Positions 1-6,215 are shown, counted from the stretch's first letter. The stretch is 9,895 bases of DNA from an uncultured Lachnospiraceae bacterium (GCA_902772565.1 CACYBJ010000032.1:1-9895), one strand, 5' to 3'. Notes: generated by a model not told the origin, from the sequence alone. Translations and numbers: made by a program.

Positions 1-193
1 AGAAATGTATGAAAAATAGAGTGATTGCAATAGTGCTTTCTTTATTGATGATTATTCCGGATTGAGTTTAGTAAAGGTTAAGGCCGGGGAAGTCGATGAT
101 AATATGAGTTTCCTCCCAGTAGCATTACCGCGTTACCTTGACGGAGAAGTCCAATGATTATAAAATCAATGTAACATAGACTATATAAAGCAT
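1..193. other. Decayed sequence upstream of the Rpn remnant
   Basis: I see no intact gene in this stretch. In the frame of the downstream Rpn remnant there are stops at about 17, 158 and 164, with a readable piece between the first two that I do not recognise. In another frame, position 9 opens an 18-codon reading frame that looks like the start of a signal peptide (a Met-Lys-Asn-Arg start followed by a run of Ile, Val and Leu) but stops at 65. Broken pieces in several frames suggest degenerate DNA. Sequence left of the window would be needed to say what it came from. Confidence 0.4.
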
Positions 194-496
194 GTGGATG
201 AAGTGTTAACGTTACTCCGTGTCATGACCGGCGACGACAGATATGAGCAGATGATAAACGAAGAGAAAGGAGCGAAACCGAAGAATATGTGTGAAGTACT
301 TGATTATCGTGAGAATAAAGGAAGGGCTGAAGGCCGAAGAGAAGGTATAAGAGAAGGCCGATCCGAAGGCATAACCGAAGAAAAACGCAGAGTAGCGCTT
401 CAGCTTAAGAAACGTGGATTCGATGATGAGATTATCCGCGAAATTCTGGAATCGGATGATGATGAACTCCGGCAATTGCTTTCAACTGAGGGTTAG
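167..496 (+). pseudogene. C-terminal remnant of an Rpn-family (PD-(D/E)XK) nuclease/transposase
   Basis: The intact reading frame from ATG 194 gives 100 residues, and the frame is open back to about 167. The protein has the hallmark tail of Rpn-family recombination-promoting nucleases: a segment ending in GDDRYEQM, then NMCEVLDYRENKGRAEGRRE, a run of Gly-Arg-x-Glu-Gly repeats (about residues 42-62), and a helical end rich in charged residues with LKKRGFDDEIIREIL. Family members are usually about 250-330 residues with the nuclease core in the N-terminal two thirds, which is absent here. There are in-frame stops at about 158-166, and no ribosome binding site precedes ATG 194. I read it as a 5'-deleted pseudogene, probably inactive. 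A small expressed tail protein cannot be excluded. Confidence 0.65.
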
Positions 497-552
497 GACT
501 GCATAGCCTGAATACAAAAAAGAATGCATAAGTTTATATGATCAAAATGATG

Positions 553-585
553 AAGTCCCGCGACGATTGTCGTGGGACTTTTTTT
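553..585 (+). terminator. Rho-independent terminator after the Rpn remnant
   Basis: AAGTCCCGCGAC (553-564) pairs with GTCGTGGGACTT (569-580), a 12-bp stem with one G-U pair and a GATT loop, followed by a run of T to 585. The strand assignment comes from the T-run. It isolates the WYL gene from upstream transcription. Confidence 0.85.
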
Positions 586-637
586 AGTTGCCTCTGTGAG
601 TCGCCAAAAGCCCCAAAATCGAATTGACGTGAAAAAG

Positions 638-661
638 GTTGTAACAGTTGTTGTAACAGTT
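638..661. repeat. Perfect 12-bp tandem repeat next to the WYL promoter
   Basis: GTTGTAACAGTT occurs twice head to tail, at 638-649 and 650-661, with no mismatch. It abuts or overlaps the proposed -35 region of the downstream WYL gene. A 12-bp period is close to one helical turn, so two protein subunits could bind the same face of the DNA. An operator for the WYL protein itself or another regulator is an inference; no binding data can be read from sequence. Confidence 0.5.
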
Positions 662-689
662 GTTTTCGATGCACCCAATATGGTACAAT
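660..689 (+). promoter_or_regulatory. Candidate promoter of the WYL regulator gene
   Basis: TACAAT at 684-689 is preceded by TG at 681-682, an extended -10 element. The -35 candidate TTGTTT at 660-665 is weak and 18 bp upstream, consistent with an extended -10 promoter that relies less on the -35. Transcription would start near 696, giving a leader of about 27 nt before the GGGAGGA ribosome binding site at 710-716. Confidence 0.45.
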
Positions 690-722
690 CAAATTGATAT
701 CTATTTATTGGGAGGACTTGCC

Positions 723-1694
723 ATGGAACCTAAACATCTCGCATTACTTCGCATTTTACAGATTCTTCAAAAATACAGTGATTCCAATCATCTGCTTACG
801 CAGGAAGATATTCAAAGTCACCTTATTAATGAGTACGGAATAGACATGGAAAGAAAGGCTGTCAGCCGTAATCTGTCTCTTTTAAGAGAAGCCGGTTACG
901 AAATAAAATCCGGCCGCAGCGGAAGTTTCATCGACTCACGTGATTTTACGGAGGGTGAACTCAGGATTCTTATTGACGGTGTGCTTGCCAGTAAACATAT
1001 AGCTGCCAATTATTCAAAAGATTTGATTGATAAACTTTGCGCTCAGTCCAGTATATATTTTCGCTCTCACGTAAAACACATTCATTCCATCAGTCAGTGG
1101 GACAAGACAGAAAATAAGGACCTGTTCAATAACATAGAACTGGTAGATGACGCCATAGAACGCAATAAACAGATTATTTTTGAATATAACATGTACGGCG
1201 CGGACAAAAAGCTTCACAAAACCCGTATTCATCAGGCCAGCCCCTATCAGCTCATTCTTCATAATCAGAGGTATTATCTAATGGCTCGGAACGAGCATTG
1301 GAAGAACATGGCTTACTACAGGCTTGACCGAATAAAAAATATGAAAGTGTCTGAAGAGACACTGATTCCTATCACCGAAGTAGAAGGGTACAGAAACGGA
1401 ATTAATTATAAAGAAATCTCCAACGCACTGCCTTATATGTATACCGATAAACCGGTAACTGTGGAGTTTATAGCCGAGGATTATATTATCGATCAAATCA
1501 TTGACTGGTTTGGAAAAGATATCCGCATTGTCAGTCACGGAGAAAAGCAGGTAAAGGTATCCCTAAATGCGAGCCCTATGGCCATGAAGCACTGGGCCTT
1601 GCAGTATCTGGATCATATAGAGGTAGTGCATCCCGCGTCACTTAGGCAGCAAATAAAGGAATCTCTTGAAAACGGACTTAACAAGTATAAATAA
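723..1694 (+). CDS. WYL-domain transcriptional regulator with N-terminal HTH
   Basis: The 323-residue protein has the usual layout of WYL regulators. An N-terminal helix-turn-helix region covers about residues 5-65, including the ERKAVSRNLSLLREAGYEIK segment expected for the recognition helix and wing. A WYL/Sm-like domain covers about residues 135-215, with PYQLILHNQRYYLMA matching the degenerate WYL core and YYRLDRI its end. A C-terminal WCX-like domain covers about residues 240-320. Family members are ligand- or nucleic-acid-responsive DNA-binding proteins, often tied to stress, DNA damage or phage defence. I chose ATG 723 because GGGAGGA lies 6 nt upstream; an in-frame TTG at 660 has no ribosome binding site and would overlap the promoter. 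The gene has its own promoter and terminator, so it is monocistronic. The target is unknown; the 12-bp repeat at its promoter suggests autoregulation. Confidence 0.9.
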   Translation: MEPKHLALLRILQILQKYSDSNHLLTQEDIQSHLINEYGIDMERKAVSRNLSLLREAGYEIKSGRSGSFIDSRDFTEGELRILIDGVLASKHIAANYSKDLIDKLCAQSSIYFRSHVKHIHSISQWDKTENKDLFNNIELVDDAIERNKQIIFEYNMYGADKKLHKTRIHQASPYQLILHNQRYYLMARNEHWKNMAYYRLDRIKNMKVSEETLIPITEVEGYRNGINYKEISNALPYMYTDKPVTVEFIAEDYIIDQIIDWFGKDIRIVSHGEKQVKVSLNASPMAMKHWALQYLDHIEVVHPASLRQQIKESLENGLNKYK

Positions 1695-1715
1695 ATGACA
1701 TAGAACCGCAGAATT

Positions 1716-1744
1716 GGGATCGTGAATTTCACGATCCCTTTTTT
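1716..1744 (+). terminator. Terminator of the WYL gene
   Basis: GGGATCGTGA (1716-1725) pairs perfectly with TCACGATCCC (1729-1738) around a 3-nt loop, followed by six T residues (1739-1744). It lies 22 nt after the stop codon. Confidence 0.88.
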
Positions 1745-1745
1745 G

Positions 1746-1766
1746 CCCCCGATTTTCAATCGGGGG
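1746..1766. repeat. GC-rich hairpin after the WYL terminator
   Basis: CCCCCGATT (1746-1754) pairs perfectly with AATCGGGGG (1758-1766) across the 3-nt loop TTC. No T-run follows on either strand, so it is not a standard terminator. It begins one base after the WYL terminator and stands 14 nt before the 50-bp repeat array. It could be a backup stem, part of a processed RNA or a dispersed palindromic repeat unit. Confidence 0.6.
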
Positions 1767-1780
1767 AGCCGTCGGAAAAC

Positions 1781-1925
1781 GTCATGATTCCGAAGGAATC
1801 GTGACAGAGTTTTGAAGAAACTCGTAACACGTCATGATTCCGAAGGAATTGTGACAGAGTTTCGAAGAAACTCGTAAACCGTCATGATTCCGAAGGAATC
1901 GTGACAGAGTTTCGAAGAAACTCGT
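1781..1925. repeat. 50-bp tandem repeat array, about 2.9 copies, two hairpins per copy
   Basis: Units start at 1781, 1831 and 1881 with a period of exactly 50 bp; the third ends after 45 bp. Each unit has a first palindrome, GTCATGATTCC pairing with GGAATCGTGAC (11 bp, GAA loop), then a second, GAGTTTC pairing with GAAACTC (7 bp, GAA loop). Both share the apex YCGAAGR, so a unit is itself close to a dimer of a 25-bp hairpin. The differences in the stems are T for C at 1813 and T for C at 1850; each turns a G-C pair into G-U, so pairing survives. The period is not a multiple of three, which argues against coding. It lies between two + strand terminators. It could be a structured small RNA, an array of protein-binding palindromes or a REP-like element. 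No spacers are present, so it is not a CRISPR array. Confidence 0.85.
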
Positions 1926-1938
1926 CTTTGAGACATCA

Positions 1939-1967
1939 AAGAAATCCAGAAGGGATTTCTTCTTTTT
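1939..1967 (+). terminator. Terminator closing the hairpin-repeat region
   Basis: AAGAAATCC (1939-1947) pairs with GGATTTCTT (1953-1961) around AGAAG, followed by CTTTTT to 1967. With no gene between it and the WYL terminator, its presence hints that the repeat region is transcribed, either by read-through or from an unseen promoter. About 80 nt then remain before the AAA+ gene. I see no convincing promoter there; TTGGTA at 1981-1986 with TGTAGA at 2004-2009 is the best weak candidate, and it overlaps a short AACCTGT direct repeat at 1992-2006. Confidence 0.75.
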
Positions 1968-2048
1968 ATATGGGCGGTTTTTGGTACATTCAACCTGTTA
2001 ACCTGTAGATGTAAATTGAAGCCGGTTGTTTGTTGCGGAGGTATTGTT

Positions 2049-4073
2049 ATGATGTTTTTTAAACTGATTGCGGAAATCGTTGATAAAAAGTGGTGTAAAG
2101 AATACAGAGAAAATCGAGATTTGAAGCATGAACGAAGACGTATGATTTCATCTCTCGGAGAAGAGTTTAATTCAAGGAACCGAGGATGCGGGATTACTAT
2201 ATTTGTATCTGAAATAAACTGTGACGAGATTACATGCGGAATTATTACCTCGGGGTCTGAAGTATCGGAAAGAATAATAAAGAGTTTCTTTAAACATATA
2301 ATGATTGAATTCAACAGAATGCGTTACGAAGAGGTTACGATTGATCGGTTTAAGTCTATCTGCCGTCGTGCAGAGAGTGGAGAATTCATAACTGATGAAG
2401 AAGAAATCTTTGACATGTATGGAATTGGCTTCCTTTTCAGATACTGTAGCGTCAGTTTCGGAGAAAATCTTATTGTACCGGGAATTTCCAAAAATAAACT
2501 GATTGACACAGCGGAGTCATTGATTGCCGAGGATACATTAGGTCCCGAAATTGAAAGGATCTACGCTGGCAGCAGGAATTTATCCTCTTATGGGCATCCG
2601 GTTCATTATTTTATTGAAACCGATAACCTGGGTACTCGTAAACAATTATATTATTCGCTCCTTACCGCACTTTACGATAATAACCGTATTAAAAGCCGAA
2701 GGTATTGTTATGTCGATTGCGAAGCGGGACAGCATTCATTTTCTGAGTATGACTATGAAAATTTTTATAAAACTTGCATCGGCGGTACTGTTATCGTAAG
2801 ATTTGATGCTGATGCGGAAACCGATGAGGGTGAGTTTGCGAGTGCAATGAGGGAAAAGATTCGATTGCTGTGCGAGATGTTGAAAAAGTATCGGAATCAG
2901 GTGCTTACGGTTTTTTGCCTCCCAAGGACATGTGAAAGGATTAAAAAGATTTACAGAGAATACCTGGGCAGTATTGGTATGGTGGAAATAAAAGAGAATC
3001 TTGCAGATACTGACAGAGCAAAGGAGTATTTGAATCGTTTATGTTCCGAAAATCACATCCGAAAGGATAAAAAGCTGTATGAAAAACTTGAAGATGAAAA
3101 AAAGTATCTTCCGGACGACTTGTATTCTATATTCGGAGAGTGGTACAACACGAAACTCCGAACTTCCGTATTCCCGCAGTATAGCAGTATTCAGGTGAGC
3201 AGTGAAAAGGCAATAAAGGAAAAGGCTGTCGGAACTGCCTATGAAAGCCTTAATGAAATGATCGGACTAAGCGAAGCCAAGGACGTGATCAACAAAGCGT
3301 TAAACTATTATAAGATTCAGCAGATTTACAGGGACAAAGGAATGAAGCAGGACAGACCGGCTATGCACATGGTGTTCACGGGAAATCCAGGAACGGCAAA
3401 GACCACTGTAGCAAGGCTTTTTGCAAGGATAATGAAGGAAAACGGCCTGCTTTCCAAAGGACATTTGGTGGAAGTCGGCAGGAACGATCTTGTTGGCATG
3501 TTTGTCGGTTGGACTGCTCCAACAGTCAAAAGGAAATTCAATGAAGCAAAGGGCGGCGTCTTATTCATTGATGAGGCCTATTCTTTAGTTGATGACCGTG
3601 ACGGTATGTATGGCGACGAAGCCATTAACACCATAGTTCAGGAAATGGAAAACATGCGTGATGATCTTGTGGTCATCTTTGCCGGTTATCCAAAGGAAAT
3701 GCAGAAGTTTTTGAATAAGAATCCCGGACTTCGCTCACGTATTGCATTTCATGTTCCTTTTTCGGATTATAACGCGGATGAACTTTGCAGCATTGCGAAA
3801 CTGATCGGTAAGTCTAAAGGGGTGACATTCACCGACGGGGCGTATTCTAAAATGCATTCGGTTTTTGAATCTGTAAGCGGGCAGCCGGATTTCGGTAACG
3901 GCCGCTATGTGCGTAATCTTATCGAACTATCGAAAATGAACCAGGCCGGAAGGATAGCAACTATGAAACCGGAAAATGTAACGGAAAGCATTCTTACGAC
4001 TGTTGAGGCTGATGACATAGCTTTTCCGAAATGTATGACCGAGCCTAAAACACGTAAAATAGGTTTTAATTAA
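2049..4073 (+). CDS. CbxX/CfxQ-family (SpoVK-like) AAA+ ATPase with degenerate N-terminal AAA-like domain
   Basis: The 674-residue protein has a complete C-terminal AAA+ module (about residues 400-660): Walker A GNPGTAKTT at 445-453, Walker B LFIDE at 505-509, sensor-1 strand VVIFAGY, arginine-finger segment NPGLRSR at 558-564 and sensor-2 GNGRYVRN at 616-623. These mark the CbxX/CfxQ group, which includes sporulation protein SpoVK and EccA of type VII secretion; members are ATP-driven protein remodellers, mostly of unknown substrate in Firmicutes. The first 400 residues are unlike a standard CbxX protein. Residues about 180-375 seem to follow an AAA+ fold without catalytic residues: GTRKQLYYSLLTAL where a P-loop would be, GGTVIVRFDAD (245-255) like a Walker B strand, and LTVFCLPR (286-293) like sensor 1. 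No signal peptide or membrane helix is seen. ATG 2049 is chosen because GGAGG lies 7 nt upstream; an in-frame TTG at 2016 lacks one. The gene is monocistronic. Confidence 0.9.
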   Translation: MMFFKLIAEIVDKKWCKEYRENRDLKHERRRMISSLGEEFNSRNRGCGITIFVSEINCDEITCGIITSGSEVSERIIKSFFKHIMIEFNRMRYEEVTIDRFKSICRRAESGEFITDEEEIFDMYGIGFLFRYCSVSFGENLIVPGISKNKLIDTAESLIAEDTLGPEIERIYAGSRNLSSYGHPVHYFIETDNLGTRKQLYYSLLTALYDNNRIKSRRYCYVDCEAGQHSFSEYDYENFYKTCIGGTVIVRFDADAETDEGEFASAMREKIRLLCEMLKKYRNQVLTVFCLPRTCERIKKIYREYLGSIGMVEIKENLADTDRAKEYLNRLCSENHIRKDKKLYEKLEDEKKYLPDDLYSIFGEWYNTKLRTSVFPQYSSIQVSSEKAIKEKAVGTAYESLNEMIGLSEAKDVINKALNYYKIQQIYRDKGMKQDRPAMHMVFTGNPGTAKTTVARLFARIMKENGLLSKGHLVEVGRNDLVGMFVGWTAPTVKRKFNEAKGGVLFIDEAYSLVDDRDGMYGDEAINTIVQEMENMRDDLVVIFAGYPKEMQKFLNKNPGLRSRIAFHVPFSDYNADELCSIAKLIGKSKGVTFTDGAYSKMHSVFESVSGQPDFGNGRYVRNLIELSKMNQAGRIATMKPENVTESILTTVEADDIAFPKCMTEPKTRKIGFN

Positions 4074-4077
4074 CCTC

Positions 4078-4107
4078 TGTCCCCTGCAAATTGCAGGGGA
4101 CATTTTT
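4078..4107 (+). terminator. Terminator of the AAA+ gene
   Basis: TGTCCCCTGC (4078-4087) pairs perfectly with GCAGGGGACA (4093-4102) around AAATT, followed by TTTTT (4103-4107). It starts 5 nt after the stop codon and separates the AAA+ gene from the sufU operon. Confidence 0.9.
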
Positions 4108-4123
4108 CTTCCCCTTTATTTTT

Positions 4124-4152
4124 TTGCCTTCCCGTGTTAATATGCATATGTT
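4124..4152 (+). promoter_or_regulatory. Candidate promoter of the sufU operon
   Basis: TTGCCT (4124-4129) and TATGTT (4147-4152) are spaced by 17 bp, both about four of six matches to the vegetative consensus. An AT-rich stretch with other possible -10 hexamers (TAATAT at 4138) surrounds it. The upstream terminator makes a promoter here necessary. Confidence 0.4.
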
Positions 4153-4187
4153 TAATACTTATTTACCGAAATCAAGAGGAGACCGTA

Positions 4188-4625
4188 ATGGATCTGAAAC
4201 AGATTTACAGAGAGGTTGTCAACGAGCACAACCTTTATCCTGCGCATAAGCATGACATAGAAAATCCTACAATGACTCTTCAGGGCGTTAATCCCACCTG
4301 CGGCGATGACATTTATCTCCAGGTTCGCATAAATGATGAGGGTGTTGTTGAAGAGGCCGGTTTCAACGGCGAAGGATGTGCAGTGTCGCAGGCATCTACC
4401 GACATCATGATAGATCAGATGATTGGCAAGACTAGGGAAGAGGCTCTTAAACTCGTTGAAAATTTCATGGATATGATTCACGGCGATGCCGATGAGGAAA
4501 CCATTGAAGAACTGGATGAAGCAGCGGCGCTTCAGGATGTTGCGCATATGCCGGCAAGAGCCAAGTGTGCAACCCTTGCATGGCACACTTTTGAAAAAAT
4601 GATGGCAGGAGAAATCGAAGATTGA
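4188..4625 (+). CDS. sufU: SufU, zinc-dependent sulfur-transfer/Fe-S assembly protein
   Basis: The 145-residue protein is a full-length SufU. In Gram-positive SUF systems SufU accepts persulfide sulfur from the cysteine desulfurase SufS and passes it to the SufBCD scaffold in the cytosol. The metal-site residues are present: Cys38 and Asp40 in NPTCGDD, Cys64 in NGEGCAVS and Cys127 in PARAKCATLAW, matching the Cys-Asp-Cys-Cys zinc ligands of Bacillus SufU. The acidic insertion before the last cysteine (about residues 98-117) separates SufU from IscU. ATG 4188 follows AAGAGGAG by 6 nt; an in-frame GTG at 4134 lies inside the promoter. The gene is first in an operon with two small genes. No sufB, sufC, sufD or sufS is next to it, unlike the common sufCDSUB order, so its partners must lie elsewhere. 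Confidence 0.95.
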   Translation: MDLKQIYREVVNEHNLYPAHKHDIENPTMTLQGVNPTCGDDIYLQVRINDEGVVEEAGFNGEGCAVSQASTDIMIDQMIGKTREEALKLVENFMDMIHGDADEETIEELDEAAALQDVAHMPARAKCATLAWHTFEKMMAGEIED

Positions 4626-4984
4626 AAGACGATAATAACATAAATACACAGCAGAACACTCCGGACCCCAAGCCTCTTACAGGCTTTAGATGGTTCTGGA
4701 AGAAGTATCTCAGGAGATATCTGATTTGGATCACCCTGATCCTCGGAATGCTTTTCCTTATGTATGTCGGAGCCTACGGCGGATATAAAACCATCCCCGC
4801 CGACAGAAAAAAAGAAATGTATACCAGCATGGGAATCATTGTGGGTCTGTGGATTCTGGCAGATGTATCCCGCGCCATTATCATAAAGAAAATGAAATTC
4901 GACAATAACAAGAAAATTGATAATGAAAACTCCAACGTAAAGCACGTAAGGATTACGGCAGATGATATTTCGAAGAAAAAATAA
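4622..4984 (+). CDS. Small two-helix membrane protein, function unknown
   Basis: The 120-residue protein has two hydrophobic segments, about residues 33-55 (YLIWITLILGMLFLMYVGAY) and 67-88 (GIIVGLWILADVSRAIII). Basic residues lie before the first (WFWKKYLRRY) and after the second (KKMKFDNNKK), so both termini are probably cytoplasmic with a short outside loop. The C-terminal 35 residues are polar and lysine-rich. The start is TTG 4622, overlapping the TGA stop of sufU in TTGA; AGGAG lies 10 nt upstream inside sufU. No in-frame ATG occurs until the first membrane segment, so a TTG start with translational coupling is the best reading. I do not recognise the family. Its operon position suggests co-expression with SufU, not necessarily a role in Fe-S assembly. 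Confidence 0.78.
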   Translation: MKDDNNINTQQNTPDPKPLTGFRWFWKKYLRRYLIWITLILGMLFLMYVGAYGGYKTIPADRKKEMYTSMGIIVGLWILADVSRAIIIKKMKFDNNKKIDNENSNVKHVRITADDISKKK

Positions 4985-5180
4985 GTTCGGTAAAGTGTCC
5001 TATGATGCGACTGCCGAAACACCCATTATAAAATGCAACACCTGCAACCGTGATATGGTTGCAGGCTTTAAAGACAAAAAGACCGGGGCCTTTAGGGAAG
5101 TGGCAAGCGTATACTCCGACGAGGAGATTGCTGCATTTGCCGCGGCTTGCGGAGTGGAATCGGTAGCCAAGAAATACTAA
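4962..5180 (+). CDS. Small CxxC protein, function unknown
   Basis: The 72-residue protein has one CxxC pair in IIKCNTCNRDMVAG (Cys25 and Cys28) and a third cysteine near the C-terminus (ACGVE). The CxxC knuckle resembles half of a zinc ribbon; with only three cysteines, metal binding would need dimerisation or another ligand. The N-terminus is basic (MIFRRKNKFGK), and the rest is soluble. ATG 4962 overlaps the membrane-protein gene by 23 nt in another frame, with AAGGA 9 nt upstream. It is the last gene of the sufU operon and is followed directly by a terminator. I cannot assign a function; the cysteines and the SufU neighbour make a metal or redox role possible but unproven. Confidence 0.75.
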   Translation: MIFRRKNKFGKVSYDATAETPIIKCNTCNRDMVAGFKDKKTGAFREVASVYSDEEIAAFAAACGVESVAKKY

Positions 5181-5196
5181 CCAAATAATGATTATG

Positions 5197-5227
5197 AGCA
5201 CGGAATGTTTAATACATTCCGTGTTTT
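5197..5227. terminator. Terminator of the sufU operon, overlapping the end of the AraC gene
   Basis: CACGGAATGT (5199-5208) pairs with ACATTCCGTG (5214-5223) around TTAAT, followed by TTTT on the + strand. The hairpin begins 18 nt after the last operon stop. The convergent AraC-family gene ends inside it: its stop codon occupies 5209-5211, in the loop, and its last four codons form one arm. On the - strand the hairpin is followed by CTCATAATCATTATTT, a poor T-run, so termination is likely better in the + direction. Confidence 0.8.
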
Positions 5228-6078
5228 ATTCTGTATTGTTTCGGAGTGATTCCGTATCTTTTTTTGAAGCACCTTATCAGGTGGCTGCAGTCCGAAAAAC
5301 CGGTTTCGTTTGAAATGTAATTCAAATCATAGTCCGTAAACAAAAGCAGGTTTTCCGACTTGCTTAAGCGTACCATTTCAATGTACTGCTTACAGCTCTG
5401 GCCGAATTTCTGCTTGAACTGCATGGCAAAATGTGAGTAACTCATGTTGGCGGTTTTTGCCAGTTCCGCAATGTTTATGTTTTCCTGAGAATGCTTATCG
5501 ATATAAAAAAGTATTTCCTGGAAAGTATCGTCCGGATCCAGAAGTGCATCCTGATTAAGAGGGATGCCGCAGTTGTTCCAGTAGCGGAGTATTCTCAGTA
5601 TCAGACAGGAGATGCTTGAATAAATATAGGTTATGTAACCGAAGTGTTTTTCCTTCATTTCGTACATGAGTGTCACGAAGAATACGTCAAAAGACGGCAT
5701 GCCCAGAGTTTTTCCCACAAAAACAACGGGAGCGTCATCAAGCTTCGACACATAATTAAAAACCGCCGTAAGATCCGGCATATAATTGTCCAGATACTGA
5801 ATGCGCCTTGCATTAAACTTAAGGCAGGCATACTTGAAAGGCTCGGCAGATTCCTGATATATTGAATGCATACACCTGGGAGGCACAAGGAGCATATCCC
5901 CCTCCGAAAGCCGGTACTCTTTGTTGTTAACCATCATGGTTATGTGCCCCTTCATCACATGTATCAGTTCCACAAAGAAATGCCAGTGGGAACCTACGGG
6001 CAGAGTAAGAACTTCGTTGTCGCAGTAAAACACTTCCACGGGAGTGTTTAAAACGTCACTGTATTCAAATAAATCCAT
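5209..6078 (-). CDS. AraC-family transcriptional regulator with N-terminal cupin domain
   Basis: The 289-residue protein has an N-terminal cupin-like sensor domain, about residues 20-85, visible in HWHFFVELIHVMKGHITMMV and LSEGDMLLVPPRCMHSI with the expected histidines and the GD-x-x-L-x-P turn. The C-terminal AraC DNA-binding domain (about residues 188-286) has two helix-turn-helix units: INIAELAKTANMSYSHFAMQ and the second ending in GFSDCSHLIRCFKKRYGITP with the family signature. Such proteins usually activate a neighbouring gene set when the cupin domain binds a small effector. ATG 6078 follows GAGG by 5 nt. It is divergent from the ABC exporter genes, which are its most likely targets; self-control is also possible. 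The effector cannot be deduced. Confidence 0.92.
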   Translation of the reverse strand: MDLFEYSDVLNTPVEVFYCDNEVLTLPVGSHWHFFVELIHVMKGHITMMVNNKEYRLSEGDMLLVPPRCMHSIYQESAEPFKYACLKFNARRIQYLDNYMPDLTAVFNYVSKLDDAPVVFVGKTLGMPSFDVFFVTLMYEMKEKHFGYITYIYSSISCLILRILRYWNNCGIPLNQDALLDPDDTFQEILFYIDKHSQENINIAELAKTANMSYSHFAMQFKQKFGQSCKQYIEMVRLSKSENLLLFTDYDLNYISNETGFSDCSHLIRCFKKRYGITPKQYRIKHGMY

Positions 6079-6215
6079 ATTTACCTCGTCAAAATATTCT
6101 ATTTAATCCGGACAGATTCGCACCGCCGCAACAATCGGTTGCGCGTCTGAGTCTCAAAAGAATTTCGTATATGTGCCGTATTTTACGCAAATAATAGATT
6201 TGTTCTATTTTTCTG
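6079..6215 (-). other. Leader region of the AraC-family gene with two inverted repeats
   Basis: This untranslated stretch holds AATAGA...TCTATT (6193-6209, 6 bp with a 5-nt gap), close to the presumed transcription start and a possible operator, and CGCAAC...GTTGCG (6127-6143, 6 bp with a 5-nt loop), which could fold in the RNA. The GAGG ribosome binding site is at 6087-6084. I see no open reading frame worth calling. Function of either repeat is inference. Confidence 0.4.

Noticed and set aside
9..65. Short signal-peptide-like reading frame
   Set aside because: It is only 18 codons, has no visible ribosome binding site in the window and stops before a cleavage site; it is treated as debris.
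624..629. TTGACG as the -35 box of the WYL gene
   Set aside because: It is a good hexamer but no -10 lies 16-18 bp downstream; the tandem repeat occupies that position.
660..722. TTG 660 as start of the WYL gene
   Set aside because: No ribosome binding site precedes it and it lies within the promoter region; ATG 723 has GGGAGGA at proper spacing.
1781..1925. Possible CRISPR array
   Set aside because: The units are contiguous without unique spacers, vary inside the unit, number fewer than three full copies, and no cas gene is present.
1781..1925. CsrB-like decoy RNA based on the AAGGA motifs in the first hairpins
   Set aside because: The GGA lies in the stem arm, not in the loop as in classical CsrA sites, so the assignment is not supported.
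2016..2048. TTG 2016 as start of the AAA+ gene
   Set aside because: ATG 2049 has GGAGG 7 nt upstream; that site would be coding if TTG 2016 were used.
1832..2314. A 160-codon open frame on the - strand across the repeats and the AAA+ start
   Set aside because: It spans two structured repeat units, a terminator and the start of a well-supported + strand gene. The 50-bp period would shift its frame in each unit.
4152..4649. A 165-codon open frame on the - strand opposite sufU
   Set aside because: sufU on the other strand has all its metal ligands and a good ribosome binding site. The antisense frame has no family features.
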